NCBI GenBank assembly: GCA_013398015.1
Contig: VZRR01008220.1
Location: 62,001-126,000, forward strand
Direction of reading: 5' to 3'
From: Oreocharis arfaki
Taxonomy: Eukaryota > Chordata > Aves > Passeriformes > Paramythiidae
Length of the DNA stretch: 64,000 bases
Shown: positions 38,001-53,000 of the stretch, one piece after another
Layout: the number at the start of each line of letters is the position of its first letter
Numbering within the stretch: position 1 is the stretch's first letter
Translations under genes and position numbers: made by a program
The notes under the pieces: model-generated
The model's database searches: none
What the model saw: only the letters and a program-made list of their open reading frames with translations
Told to the model about the DNA's origin: nothing

Positions 38001-41000
38001 TGCCACTTTCTGGAAAGAGCCATCATCTAGCTTCAGTAGTGCCTCTCGGACTGACCCAAACTCCCCTGTAAAATTATCAGAGTAGGCAGTGAGGGAATAG
38101 CTTCTTGTGAAGAAAGTATGATTTACAGCAGGTTCACTTCAGGGGTCACTGGCAAAAAAGCTGAGTAACCATAAAAAATGCTTCATTTTTCATTCTGCAG
38201 TTCCAGACAGCAGCTTTCAGCATACGTGTGTCTAGAAGAGATATCACTACCAGCAGACAGAGATCACTGTGCTGGCAGTCAAGAAGGCAAGGGAAAACAA
38301 GAGGGGAAAAAAGCAATCCCTGACCAGATAGATAATGCAGAGACAGAGTTTAAGCTGGGATCACAGGCAGACATTTCTGGGGAAGCCATATCATGAGGGA
38401 TGAGTCTGAGTGAGGTTCTGTTCAGAGAGGAGGCTATTAGCTGGAGCAGCAAGCGGATGGGTTGGCTGAGGAAGCTCTCAGTATTGACAGCCATCAGAGC
38501 TGAGTGATGGTGCCAGGACTCAACCATTTGAGACACACTCAGCCTTATCTCTCAAAACTCAGAGAACGACTTCTATGAATCACAGCTGACCAGAGAAAAC
38601 ATAGGAGTATCTACCTGTGTGTGAGTGACATGCTGATTCATGGAAGGCAGTGTTTGCCCTGGTGTGTTTTCTAAGGGAGAGAAGAGGAAATGCAACAGGC
38701 CAAAACCTCTTCAAAATATTTTAGCCTGAAGAGGCTTCATACCACAGCCTAACAGCCTCTTTGCATTAGATCTGGATCTAGATTTGCTCTCCCTAATTTT
38801 GTAACCACTTATCCCATCCAAAATGCACTAATATGAGGAACTCTGACACTGAAAAGAAGGAAGCAAAATACGGCACTCAGGACACCTACCCCAGAAGCAT
38901 TATCTTTCCACTAGCTTTTCACCAGTGCCCTTTACTACTCTATGGCATGTGCTTACTTAACAAAAACCACAAGCAGCGGATCCGACCACAAACCAGGAAA
39001 ATGGGAAGGAACAAAGGTATTTTGTGCTGCTTCCATACTATGGAACTGTTGCTCAGCTGTAGAGTCAGCAGAGCCCAAGGTAATCCAGTTATGTCATCTT
39101 ATAACCTGTAACCTGGGGTTGTGGGAGTGGGGCTAACAACACAGACCAGATCCTGCCAGCTGGCATTCCCACACCAAGGCCATGCCCTGAGGCCTCTCTG
39201 CAGACAATTTCAGCTTGCTACAAAAAAAACCAAAACCCTTTTCAGCCCAAAAGGGTTGAAGCAGGATCCCAGAAACTGGCCAAGAGCTAACACTCACAGA
39301 TGACACAGCTGTTTAATTACTTAGCACTGTTATCCCTCTGAGACCACTTTTGCAGGAAGGTCATCTTCCTGCTCTGAAAGAAACACATTTGTTCTAGAAG
39401 GGATGGAGTGCAAGAATGCTCCCTGTGGGAAAGGGTCAAAAAAACCTGCAATAAAACTAGTATTATAAAGAAAAAGGAAAAGGTGAAGTTTAATTGAATA
39501 TTCTTTTGTTTAAATGTCTGAAAGGAATTCATACACCAGTAAATTAATACTACTTTGGAAAGCTGAGCATAGACTGCAGTTCATGATTGTGTAGAGCCCT
39601 ATTATAGGAATGGCTTAGCCAATATCCTCTTAGTTATGCTAAACCTCTGAAACATTTAACCCCAGTAGAAGGGATAGTTCCATTTAAATTTCCATCTACA
39701 AGCTGGAGAGAAAACAGGCTGTTTGTAATTGCTTCTCCCTACTCAACAGTAAAAGTAACACAAGTGGGATTTTCAGTGTAAAGCCTTGTTCAGTTTTGGT
39801 TCTTACCCTTGCCCAGCATTCTTCCCAAGGTGAACTGCTGTTCCTGGATTAAGACATCTTTGAGCTTTGTCTTCAACTCATCACTGATCCCTACACTCTC
39901 CACTGGAAAAAAAAAAACCAAACCAACAAAACAAATGAAGTATCAAATAAGGGATATTTAAATATTCTGTCACAACATCAAGAGTCACCTGTTCTAATCT
40001 CCATCTCCAATCTGATTGCCACACTGTAAGCAGGAAAACCTGAAAAGGGCAGAATTCTCTTCCATGTCCTCTAGCCTTACCACAGACCAGAGGCCAGTAG
40101 CTTTCAACCATCAGAAAATGTAGAGTACTTAAAGGGAGAGGGTATGATAATATCACCCTTAAACACTCCAAGAACGACAGGAATATAGAAATAATGTAAA
40201 TAATGCTGAGAAGACAAAATCCAGTCTGAAGGGCCACTGATAGACAGTGGTTCATACAGCTTAATCTAAGTTGATGGAGCTGCACCACCTAAATGACTGT
40301 CTGGAGCATCATCCTAACCCAGCCATGCAGTGCTGTCAGAGAGCCATGCCCTTCCTGAACCAGGAGACAGAAATGGATCACCTTAATGGATCATCTGGCC
40401 ATTCCTGGGACTCAATCTCCTGTTTGGTAAGTTACTAATTCCTGCCTTTCCAAGACTGATTGATTGGTTCGTGCTTGTAGCACAGCTCAGCACACTAAGT
40501 TTAAAGAGTACTGCTAACACTGTTAAGACATATTTATCTCACCACTGGATTATATTCCAGTCGAAGGAGTCCCTGTAGAGTGAAACTAGGGCAGGGGAGT
40601 GGCGAATTTATGTCTTGCATTAATATACACAATGACTAGCTGTAATTAGCAAGTGCCATGTAATTGGTATGGCAACAGCAATTCTGGCCTTTCACCTCTG
40701 CATTTCACAGTGTCTAAGCCTCATTGTAAATTAATCCCATGTTTTTGATCAAGAAACATCAGTTTCAGTGAAAACAGAGAGAGAAAACATGCATGAACAC
40801 AGCTTCCCAGGCAGAATCACTCAGGTCACTTTACTTACATGTTGCTTCAATGAGCTCTGGGCCCTCCCTGTTGAAAGACCTGGCAGCTCTGAAATGGACT
40901 GCTGGATCCCCTCTGCCAACCACACTGCCAAAGGCATGGCTAGAAGGGAGAAAAGACACACAGGACCATGATTACAAGGGCCATTCACTTCTAAAAGGGT

Positions 41001-44000
41001 GTGTTGGACAGAATGGGTGATTTCTCGACCCTTGCTGTCTAAGTACCCCAAACTTTTGGCTAAAGAGGGTGTATTTGGAGAGGAGGAACAATGGGTTTAT
41101 GCTTCTTTGCTGATGCACCTACAGCCTTCCAAAACAGGGGAATCACTCCTCCCAAGTGCCTGGGAGGAGCTGCAGGTTGGGACAGGTTGCATGAGTCACT
41201 TAAACAGAGATGCTGCTGTGACAGGGAGGTCTAGGAGACTGGAAAGAACAGGAACCTTGTCTGCAGTAGGGAGCAAACCGCAGCCAAGTGTCAGAGGTGA
41301 TGGAAAGGAAACTTTACTGGGGATCTAGAGGGTTCTGGGCAGTCAGGAAGTTACAATCAAGTTCATATCCCTATAGTCTAATAAAGCCTAGGTATTAACA
41401 TAATTTTTTCTACTGTATTTTTGGTGTTCTCATTTTGAGGAAAAGGCAGGCACCCCAAAACTATAGAAAAAACCCAGTAACAACAAACCCCCCCAAAAAT
41501 CCCAACAAAAAACCAACCAATACAGTTATCCAAAGAAACTGCCAAAAGTATTCCATCCACAACGCTTTTTTGAAAAATAATTGAGTCAGAAACCACAATG
41601 GAAGAAAAAGCAGAGATCTCTCTAGCCAGCACAGGAAGAAACTCCCTTACCCAAACCGAGTTTCCTTTCTTCTTTTTCGAAGGAGGATAAGAGCCAGGGC
41701 AACAGCTGTGACCAGAGCTGTGAGAATGCCCAATGCCACAGGAACCCAGGACGTCCCATAAGGAGGTTGTCTCTGGCCACCTAGATGATGGAGAAAACAC
41801 CAGTCAGGAAACAGAAGACTGTCAATGGCAAACAGACCAATTTCTCCTCCTGGTTTTAAATGGGAAAGCCACGCTGCTGGACCTGGTGGATCTCTGTATA
41901 CTGAAATTTGGCAGAAACAGGTACTCAGCCAATCATCAGGAAAACTAGCTCTTTCCCACAGCAAAGGCAGAGCAGATGCATCTAGTTATCAGAAACTGTT
42001 AGTTTTGGGCCTTGAGAAGGTAATAGGTGCTGCACCAGATTATATTATTTTACATGAGCTCATGATCTGGGGTGCTTCAAACTAGACCTTCACGACAAAA
42101 AGGTTGCTTAACGTGAGCATTCTGCGTGCAGGTTTCCCCCTGTCCTGTTTGAGACAGACATCAGAATCCTGATCAGGTTACACAGCACTACCTGAATGCC
42201 AGCCAGGCAGCATTTTGAAAGACAACAGGGAAGGACAATTGCCTCATGGTAATCTGGTTAAAAATATTTACATTTTTCCTCTAACCCCTCCCACAAAGAG
42301 AAGCACCCTGAGGGACTTGGTGTTAGCTGTAACTTCACAATGTTGTTTGGTTGGTTGTAGCTTCTCAATGTCTCTCCCCAAACAAAAGGTGAATTTTAAA
42401 AAGTCCGCTGTGAGTCAAGAAATAAGTTAGTCAGCCTACAGGTTCCAGGACTGAAATAATACTTGCTCCCAGAATACGTATACTTTTGAGTACAAAATGT
42501 CTACAGGAGAAATGGAGATGCTGCCAATCTGAGCAAGCTACCAGGCAAGGAAGATAAGCAATACAGTTATGAATAAAAAGAATATCATGTATGCCTGGCA
42601 AAAAATGATAAATTAATCTGTTCCCTGAGAGACTACTTCTCCAAATACAATTACTAGAGATTAAATGTGAATTTGAATGGCTTTATTAAAATCTAGGACA
42701 GCCTTCATATCTCCAAATTGTTTAAGAGAGAACAAGAAAAGACACCAGGTCCCAGAGCACCTCCTTCATCTTCATGCTCACTTGCTTGCCCTCAGCAGCT
42801 GACTGCCCTTTACCAGAAGGTAAGGAAGAATCATCTTTGATGATGTAAGTAATCCTGTTATACATCATGACAGTATAAATAAACCTGTCCTTAAAAGAGA
42901 TGTTAGGTTGATGGGCTGGAATTTGGATGAATCTCTGAGCAGATGCATATGAAAAAGTCAGACAACCCTTACTGGCAGAGTCCTGGCAGGCAAGAGGCTT
43001 CTGAGGCTTGATTACCGGCTACACTGAGGAGCCTTATCATCCAAGTTTTTAAAGAAGTAATATTTGTCTAATAAACAGGTAGAGCTTAAGGACACAGAAT
43101 CGTGGACCAGTGACTAGTACTTCTCCACTTGAAGCAAATTATCAGATCCTTAATACTTATTTTCCAGTATCTTATCTCCTTCAGTGACTCATATATTCTT
43201 TTACCACCCAGAAGGCTTTACAGGCTCTGGGTCTTATGACACTCCCTCTTGCTGCAACTTTCGACCCAGCCTTCCAGGCTGTTTATGAGGAGGGAGAGAT
43301 CAGAAACAGAAGCTGTATTTCTCAAATACAATAAAGGTAACTCCAACCCTCTCCACAGTTCCCAAGCCAATCACTTGGGCTGTTTCTGCCTAACAATCAG
43401 GGTAGAAACAGCTAACAACACTGATGTAAAAGGTCCTCTCTGATAGTTAACAATAAGGTTTCTTTCCCCCTTTGGTGAGACAAACCTCTCCCAGGTTTTT
43501 CTAGTCTCTGTCTGTTGGCTGCTCTGTTGAGAGAGCAGGGATTTAGGTCAGCTTCTGGGGAGCCCCTCCAAAAGGAGTGTGGATGAAAACAAACTAAACT
43601 ATTCTCCCTATTTCTAAACTGCTGGGAATCAGGAGCCCACCCCATAGTTTATAGCAAATGTGTCAGAAATAGAAATGAATGTTGAAATTCACTGCTTCTC
43701 CTCCTCTGCCCCACACATTGTTGCTTCCCACTTGTGTTACTGAGCTTGAGGGAGGCTGCAGCCCACAGGTTGCCTCTCCTCTCTCAACTCTGTCTCTCTC
43801 CCATCTCCTGCACTGCCTTTTCCAACCAGCATATGCCTTAAGATCGCGCAGGTCAGAGAGAACACAGTATTATTAGAAGAGTTTAGAAGAATATTTAGGA
43901 GCCCTTCAATGATCAGCCCTTTTATTTCACAGAACGTTTATATCTCAAAGGTGTGCAAAGAACATAATCCAAGAGTCTTCTCCTGCCTACAACTGTGAAG

Positions 44001-47000
44001 ATTACAGATAGGAAAAAGCTATTAAATCATTCTGTTCCTTGCTCTGCAATGAAAAAGGAGGTTTCTACTGAGAAAGTTTCTGAAAATATTAAAACAATCT
44101 CTGTTAATAGCACACAAGATATCTGCATAAGTAGGGTGGAGCTCCCACTAGCATTGCTGTAATGACAAATTTGACTTAAAGTTTATAGGAGCTTAGTCAT
44201 CCTTATTGCCGCACTGGGAGCTGGTCAGAAACCACCCCTGGCATTTCTCACATAGAGCAACCAGTGCCAGTTTGCTATTTTAGGAAAGGAAGAGACTTAT
44301 GTTTTCTACCAGGCCTGAAACAAAACTGCAGTCTTTCTGCAGCTCTGCTGCTTAAGGCCTGTCAGTGTTTCCACAGTGAACTTTTACTTCCAGCCTGTTA
44401 CGCTTGAAAAGAAATGTATGTGCTTCCAGACAGCATTTGGCCAAAACAAGCACCACTCCTGATGCTACTTTTTTTGAAGTGGTTTTTAAATAAAAACAAT
44501 CAAACAACAACATATAGTGCTTTCAGGATTATCCCATTCCAGCTCCCTGTAAAATGCAAACCCTGAACACTCCCTGAGGCTTCTTGCCAGTGATGGCCAT
44601 TTTCCAAAGGGAACTCCTAGTTCTTTCAGATACTTTTATCTGTATTCGGGTGCCACAGAAAATATCCAATCAAAAAGCAGGAGGTAAAAATTGATGGAGC
44701 CAGTGATCAACCTCAGTAGGTTCAGCTCTGAATCTCCACACCCCTTCATTCTGTTTTAAGTAATTTGAGGCCTTTGATCCCACAGTGACTGTGTGCTCAC
44801 ACTTGACCTTCAGTGCTGACTTCGTCACAGGAACTGGGCAGCCAAAGGACCTGAGTAATGCACATGCTAAAACCAGCATTAAATGCACTACTGCAAGTAA
44901 GGATACAGTTCTCCACTAGTTGCTCTGCCTGTATCCCCCACCTCCTGCTTGCTTGGGAACTCCCCCCGAGAGTCCCCCTGGCATCCCTAAGTGTGGAGGG
45001 ATCAGGAGAGCTCAATGTCCATGTGATTCCTCAAAGACATGTGGAGTGGGAAGATAGCAGCAGCAGGTGGGTCAGCATCAGAAATTAGAGATTGCTATCT
45101 TGTCCTGCCAGGGGCACTTGGAAACAAAACCTCGGGAGACTGTGGGATTTTTGTATGATCACACCTCACTGACTTCTTATCACCAACCTGTACCTTTATT
45201 TGGAACGTCTCCCTCTTACTTCTGTTACAGTTTCCTTCAGGAGCAAGAGCATCCTCTCCCTCCTACCCATCTCCCCATATAACATCCTGCCCAGCTCACA
45301 GCCTGACTCACATTTCCCACTCCCTGTGAAATACAAGCAGCAAGCAAATCACCCCAGGTGAGCCTAACTGCCCTTCAGCACTACGAGTGCATTCCACAGG
45401 TGCATGTTCTTTGCTCCCAACAAACCCTTCCATGTGGTCCAGATTGCATGGTACAGCGTCTGTACCATCATTTTCCTCTTCTACCAGTAGCTCAGCATTC
45501 CCATGGAGACAGTGAAACTGGTTTAATATAAATACATTCAGAAAAACCACTATGAACACCCATGGGGCCACAGTTTAAATCAGGCTTCACTAAAACTAGT
45601 CAGGAACGGCATAAAATTAAACCAAAGAAGAGAACCTGTGTTAGAGGAGTTTTCTGTCACATTTACTTGTGTAAATCCGTGTAAACCTTCATTTGCATAT
45701 TTTCTATTGTGTCTGCCCTTCTGCTCTGCACTAAGCACAGCAAAAACCCTGTTCTAAGAAGACATGGAACAGGCCAGAAGCTGTTTTGTTTATACCAGCT
45801 CTTTAAAGATTATTGAATTTCTAGTCTCCTTGATGAAGTGTGCTGCTGTATAAGCCCACATGTTCCAGTAAGTTGCAAGCACTGAAAGAAAAAGACTCAG
45901 AAAAAACAGCAGTCACAGTATTTCTGACTTTTTCCCCCAAGTGAAGAGAAAATAGTGGACACTCACCCATGACCTCCTGCGCTTCAAGCAGGAAGAGGTC
46001 ACTCCAGGGCCCGCACCCTGCAGAATTCAGCACACACACCCTGATAATCAGGTCTTTGAGAGGATTCCACATGGTGAGATTGGCTTTTGTGTCCTGCACG
46101 ATCATCTCCCCCTGAGTGCAAATGACAACAAACTGTCAGCTGTCTTAAAAGGCATCTAATGTAAAACTTCACCTTTAAACCAAAACAGTACCATGTACTT
46201 CACTGGCACTACAACAAGGGTTGGGAATTATGACTCCTGAGTCCTTAGCTCCGTTTTGCCTGAGATCTGGGTGGTTGTCTTGGGTTTCTCTTCCCAAAAA
46301 TTGATAACAGTCTCCCAAGGCATAAGGCAGATAGGAGGTTTAATAATTTCTTCCTTGGAGGTCCTCCCATGCACGTTGCTATAGAAATATGGTTTTCTCT
46401 GCTATTAAAAGATATACCTCCTTCTTGTGGTTTACTGTAAAGCATCTGGCAGTTTTAATCCAAGGGAGGAGTCTGTCTGTCTAACTTGTCGACCAAATCC
46501 TAAGTGGCTTCTGAATTTCAGCACCAATTCTCACTTAGGATAGCAAGGCCAACATATTTTCAGTAATTTTGTGGATCTTCTTCATACAGCAAACCCACGA
46601 ATATTTGGCTGCCACCACTGACATGGTGTAAATTCAGTAAGAACTCAAAATACCATCACTCAAAAGTCAATGACGCTGACCTAGTGTGAAATGGGTCATA
46701 CAAAATAGAAAATAAGTCTCTTTTCCCTCTAGCTGTCTATTATTACAGGCTTGCTCTTCATTAATAAGCACTGAGTAAATACCTATTAGGAAGCTAGAAA
46801 CCATATGAAATGCTGTGAACTTCAAAGGCTGATAGATACCTGGGAAAGGTCAATGCCAAAGAACAAATGAAAGGCCTTCTACCCTGTCAGGGTCCTTTCA
46901 ACTCCCTAAGTATTAAGAATCCACATCCTTCTTTCTGTGATTTACAGCACAACTCATTCACTTGTTAAATACACCTTTGCTGCTAGGATTTGGAAAGCCA

Positions 47001-50000
47001 AGTCTCAATCACAGGAGAGAGAAAGCCCACTGTCTGAGCGGGACAGCCCTAGAAAGAGTCAGAGAGAGACAAAGTGGATTCTCTCTGTGTTGTCCTTCTT
47101 GTACAAACAATGGCAGAGAACTGGTCTGTCTGCCGATGAACATTCAAATGAAGGAATTCTGAATATGCCAGGAAGGAGGAAACAGTCCTAAATCTTGAAG
47201 TCAAATACTGAGGCATTCCCTAACGTCAGAATAGATCCATTTACACAAAAGCAATGTCACCAATCTAATCCCTTGGTATGGATGAGGGACCTTAATGCCT
47301 AGAAAATTTAATATGGATCTGCAACTCTGTGTTCAATGGCTCAGTACCTTCTCAATCTGTTACCTGAGTTACATTATCCTGAATCCATTCCAGTCTGTAT
47401 CCCAGGACATTTTCTTTCAGCACATCTGGAGCCACACCTTCCCACTCCAAAATTAGACCAGGATCTCTTTGAATAACATGGATATTTTGAGGGGTGCTGT
47501 TTGGAGCTGAAAGCAGAGAACAGAACACAATCACTCTGTGCAGGAAAATAAGGCACTATCCACACTGAAAATGGCAGTTTCAACCTCTTTCCTGAGATCA
47601 TCCAGAAAAGAGAGAGTGTGAGGGGAGAGAACAACTTCTGCAAGCCACCAGCACTCTGTGGCTTCAAGCGGAGAAGACAGGTCAGCACCTTTCATTTCTC
47701 TCAAGATCCCAAGAACCTCAGAGAGCTAATGGGACCAGCACGCAGAAGCCCCATGGCTGGGTCAGCTCCTGTATTGTGCATCATTGCTGTTAACCACATT
47801 TGACTGGATGTTATTGTTTTGTTCTAGGAGACCCTTAGAGTGGATGAGCAATCTAACAGCGTAATGTTTCCCGTATTTCCAAATTAGCAAGGAGTTAATG
47901 ACATTTATAATTGCCTCTTTTTCAGGTTCAGAACTACTGTCCTGTTCTTGTCTGCTGCTTCTTACCAAGCTCCAGGGTCTGGAAATAAACCCTGTCGGTG
48001 AAAGGGGAGCTGCCCATCTCATTGCTGCACTGCACACGAACGCTGTAGTTGGTGGAATGCTTCAGGCCCTGCACGCCGTAGGCAAAGGGTGGCACTGGGG
48101 TGACTTCAGTGGAGACCTCCTGGCCATCTGGTGACTCAGCTACCTGTGCCAAGAGTGGAACAGAGATGACTGTCACCATAAACGATATGACTAACATGTC
48201 CTTACGGGTAAGAATCCATTTAATTGTCTGTTTAGGAATGTGTAAGAATAGATATAGTACCAGCGATGCTTAAAATACTGAAAAGGGAGTTGTCAAACTA
48301 AAAATCATGAAGTGACATCATTCGGGAAGTACAAAATTTTTCCACCAGATGAAAATTTGGTTCCATATTTTAAAACATTTTCTTCCCTATATTACAATTT
48401 CTACAGTTGATTATTATTCCTTTAAAGAAAAAGAAACGTGCTTGTCACTCTGAGTGGCAGCAGCCGGCTTCCGAGGCTTGTTTAAATCTGGGCAATGAAA
48501 ACTGGTGGAGCAACTTGCCTGTTGCCTATTGCCACCTTTTGACAAACTCTTTTTTCCAGAAGTTTGTATATTTTCAATTTTGTAGTGGATGACAGACATG
48601 GTAGACATAGGTGGCTTGGTTCAACTAACCTGTTTCAAATTAAACTGAAAAGAAACTTCTTACCACAACCTGCATCCCTTCTTTTTCTTCTCTTTCCAAT
48701 TCTGAGCTTTAAAGCAGCATGAATGTTAATTTAAATCTAATAGCACTGTGTGCACAGACAGGTTCAGTGTTCCTACTTTTGTACTGACAATAGCAGAAAT
48801 CACTGCATAGCTCCCAGGCTCAGACTTTCTCCTCAAGCGCATAAGAAACAGCAAAGCTGAGAGTAAAAGCAAGATGTACCGACAAAAGCGAAACAGTCAT
48901 ACGGACTTTATATATTTTATATGGCAGCCTTCCTCTCTTTCTCACTGCCCTTCTGCTCACTCTCACATACTCTTCTGGCACACTGATTTATTTGGCTGGT
49001 AAAAAGGCAGAATCTCAAGTTTCCTGAACAGAAAAGCATGTTGTTGTCATCATCAGTGTCATCCACTGCTTTTTCCAAAGCAGGGAAAAAACAAGGCAAC
49101 TTTTGTGTAAAACCCTGTCTGCTGGATGATGTGTTTCTGTCCAACACTCCCAAGAGCTGGTGCTCTTGCATCTGCCCCTTTCACACCCTGGAACTTGGCT
49201 TGTGTTAACAGCCCTGTCCCCAGAAGCAATCTGCTTGTCTGAACACGGTGCTCCTGGGGCACCTGCTGCAAGGCCTGAGCGCCAGAAAAACACAGCAAAC
49301 TTCCAATCTCCCTTCTCTTTCGGGGAGACTCCCAGCAGAAGTGCAATGATGAGGAGCCAGGAACATGTGCATTTTCACACAGAAATGTAGGTCAATGCCT
49401 CACACAGAATCTCTCAATGTGGGAGTCAGAGGAAGCACGGTTTTCTGACAGTGCAGGGTCATTGCCAAGCTACCCTGCTCCCAGACTCAAACGCTGGAAC
49501 TCTGTCCTTCCCAAATAGAACAGAAAAGGCTTAGAAAAAGGGTGAGAGACTGCTGAGTGGACAGAAACTGGGCTGCTCTGATTCAGCCTCTTTTCCATAT
49601 GCCCCAGCCCCCACCCCTGCCCCTGCCAAAAGTGAGAGGGAACAACTCAAACCCCACAATGATTAGCATTGCAGCATGCAAGCCAGAGAGAATAGGCTGT
49701 TCCAACTGGAGATAACTGGCATTGTAAAACAGAGGAAGAAAACCGTTTTCAACTTTGAACAAGAACAGAAGCAGCAACAAAACCCAGAGACCAGGGCCAG
49801 CTGCCTTCAAGAGTTCTTTCTGCCAGTGAGTTAAAACTAGATGATGATTTCTTTTACTTCTGAAATATAATAAACACCAGAGCATGAAATCTCTGTTTTC
49901 CTCCCCAAACAAAAAAGAGGACTGCAAGTAAATCAGCTAGACTGCTTCTAGCATACCTTGAGCATGTAATCCTCCTCTGCATAGTTGGCAACACCCCATA

Positions 50001-53000
50001 GAAATTCCACTCCAGCTCACAATGCTGCTGTAATCAGGTAGGGAAAGCATAGGGGCCTGGCAAATAAATCCATGGGGAATGTGCCTAGCTGTGTTTGCAC
50101 AGCCCGCTTTGGGTATCACCATTTATTTTCTCACTTAGTTACCTGCTCTTTGATCTGATTCTACAGCTAAGCATGCAATGATAGAAACCTACTCTGCCTG
50201 AGGTCAGACACATACCATTGCTCCTCAGGAACTTCAAGAGGCAGACTAATTTTTCAGAGATGTGGAGTATTCTGCACCTGGCAGAGCTACAGAGTATCAT
50301 CAAGCTTGATTTTTCTGGGAAGAACTGGTCTTTGACAATGGAAAGCCAATCAAGATTTAGAGACGGGGCTTAAAATTGCTCTGAAACATGCAAATAGGCC
50401 TGATCTTGTATCAAAAAGCCAATCTGTCTCCCACCTCCATCATTCCTACCTTTCCTATACCACATCCTATACTTTGCGAGCTCCTCATCCCTTGGACTCG
50501 TTGGTATGTCCAAATTCCTGCACTTCCTCTGGCATCCCGCAGCACAGGCCTGATTAGGTGTGGGACTCACAGGCACCTGCACTGGAACACGCTACCATGG
50601 GCCACTGCTCCATGCAGGAAGGGCAAGCACCCTGCAGCCACAGCTGCTCAAGGGCACTTCCCATGGACGGAGTGCTGTGTGCTTCACGTGTGCTGCAGTG
50701 TAATAACCTGCATGGAGTAGCTGCCATGAAGAAACTGATGTGATAACCTGCTGGCAAGGAGAATGTGGCCAGTCTTTAACACTTAACTTTTGAGCATGAA
50801 GTTCATGACCTGCTCTTTGGCACCTATATATGCCCTGAGTTGCCTCCTGTTAAGTTTTCATGTTTTAAGGCTGTGATGTAAGAATTGAAACACTGCTAAT
50901 AAGGTGGGAGAGCAAACGATGGCCCAGGAAATGTTGTGGCTCAGGAGAGTCCTGTTACTCATGCAGGGCAGGGCACAACCCAGAGAGGCCATACCTGAAG
51001 AGTGCAAGAATGGAGGGGTGCGCGGCCATCAAATCCTGGCACCCAGACCACGCTGGCATTGCTGCTGGTGACTTGGCTTACAGTTACATTGAGAGGCGGG
51101 AGAGGCATGGCTAGGAAGGAAACAAAGAGACCTTTCAGTGTACACAGAACTGAGCAGGTATTCACATGGAAAGGGAAGAGGCTTGAGGCTAAAAATTATG
51201 CAATGAAATCACTAACAGAAACCTGGTAAAATATCACATCTTTAGAGAGTGTCTCTGACTGTTGTGAATGAAACTATTATTTAACATCAAACAGGCTATT
51301 GTCAGTCATTCTCTCACTGTCCAGCACACTTGCTGGATGCACACTGGCAGCAGTTGATCTCTTTGATAGCAATGCCAGTGTGTAAAGTTCACACCTTTGC
51401 TACTCGGCTCTCTTCCCTGCCCCCTACATTGCAGCACATGACTCAGCCCTGCACAGGTTGCCTGGGGACCCACATTGTGAACTAAATCAGGGCTTTAAAA
51501 TCCCACCTCGGGTTCTCAGTCCAGCCTCTGACACCAGTTCTGCCAGCACCAGGTGGAGGGTGGTTTGCTGTAGTGACCTAAATACCCTGGAGCTGTATTT
51601 GCAGTAGACCGCTTCGTGCTGCCTCCAGGTGTCCATTGCAGACTCCCACTGAAACACCCTGGGACAGAGCCTGGACTGAAAACTGCCTCCTCAGGCTTGG
51701 GATGAATAAACTCTGTTTTACAGAGGGAAAATTCAAGCCAAAGGGAGTGCCTGCCACATGGTTGATACCACTCTACAAATTCAGGGCAGGGCCAGGAACA
51801 AAATCAGGATTCCAAGACTGGACAGTTAATCAGATCCTCGTGCTTCCTACGACCACAGCACAGCACCAAACTGCTTGGCTTCCTTTTAGGATCCTTGATG
51901 CTTTCCTTTGACTTCTCCTTTCCTCTCACTGTAATTCCACATAGTTAATTCCTATCCTTCTGGTCACCACCTCTTTTTCACCTCTGAGTTTTCATTCAGG
52001 CACCTCCTGACACTCCTGACAAAATTAGCAGCTTCATGAATACTAACCTCTCCCCTGACCTTTTTCTCATTTTAAAAATTTCTACGCTGATGCTGTAATA
52101 CTTTTCCTAAAGCACCTCAACAAATTGTACCCTCAGGAGCCCTCTTTCAAAAACCCATCCTCGGGACGAGGCTCTGCCTGCAGATCGAGTTTTCCACATC
52201 TCCTCAGTTGTACTGGTCAGAAAGCAGCAATGGAAAAGCAATTGCAAGCCAGGATTTCTCCAGCTGCATCTTCTGCCCTGCCAGAGAACCTTTGTATTTC
52301 ATTACACCAAGGACAACCACAATAGTGCTGCCTTCAGCATCTCCACAGGGCCATCTTGCAAGAGAAATGCAGAGCCCAAACGCCCAGGTCTCCGCAGAGG
52401 GCCTGGAGGAGGGGAATAGATGGTGACACAGATTAACCCTATAAAGCCTTTGTTGTCTGGTTAACCAGTTACCAGGACGCAGAGCAAGGGCCTGCCACCT
52501 TTATAAGAACTGGGGGTGTGTGTGGGAGGTGGGGCAGCAGACCAAGGGTCTAGGATGGAAGCTGGGCCGTGAGTTCTTTGTGAGTTAACTTAAGACTTTC
52601 CTGCATCTTTGTTTCATTCTCTTTTGATGTCAGTGTTCGGGTTTGTAAGCTCTTTAAGGGAAAAAAAATCCTGCTTTTACTGCTTACTTGGGTATTGCTG
52701 AAACATTGCCCATAACTCAAGTTTTTGCAGACACACTTGAAACTTTTGGGTTTAGCAACATGTGATTTTCAACGCAGGATGGTAGGCCTGGAGGAGGTAC
52801 GTGCTGTGCCAGCAGGGAGAATAAATAATCAACTGCTAACACAGCCCCTGTGTAAAGCAGACAGTGGCTGAGGAGGGCTGGCTTGCTAGCACCTTCCCCT
52901 CACTCTGCAAGCTGTAGACGGGCCAGATGCATTTCCCCACCATCTCTTGGGAAAAAACTGTGGGCGGCTGTTTCCTGTTGTGCTCTGAAACACGGGATAC

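Larger units (their letters stand above)
29020..41650 (-). other. TYRO3: TYRO3 introns 10-18 (kinase-side introns)
   Basis: Intron spans: 29020-31877, 32015-33370, 33531-34966, 35077-35383, 35506-36228, 36322-37984, 38066-39806, 39903-40838 and 40940-41650. They hold no second gene that I recognise. Simple-sequence tracts are a purine-rich stretch (33031-33125), a 15-A run (33585-33599), a CTG run near 29540-29555 and an A/C-rich tract near 41461-41522. A 186-codon plus-strand frame at 29507-30067 has no recognisable family. Confidence 0.75.

Noticed and set aside
46230..46460. Possible repeat in TYRO3 intron 8 with a palindrome-like promoter layout
   Set aside because: No terminal motifs, target duplication or similarity to a family I know.
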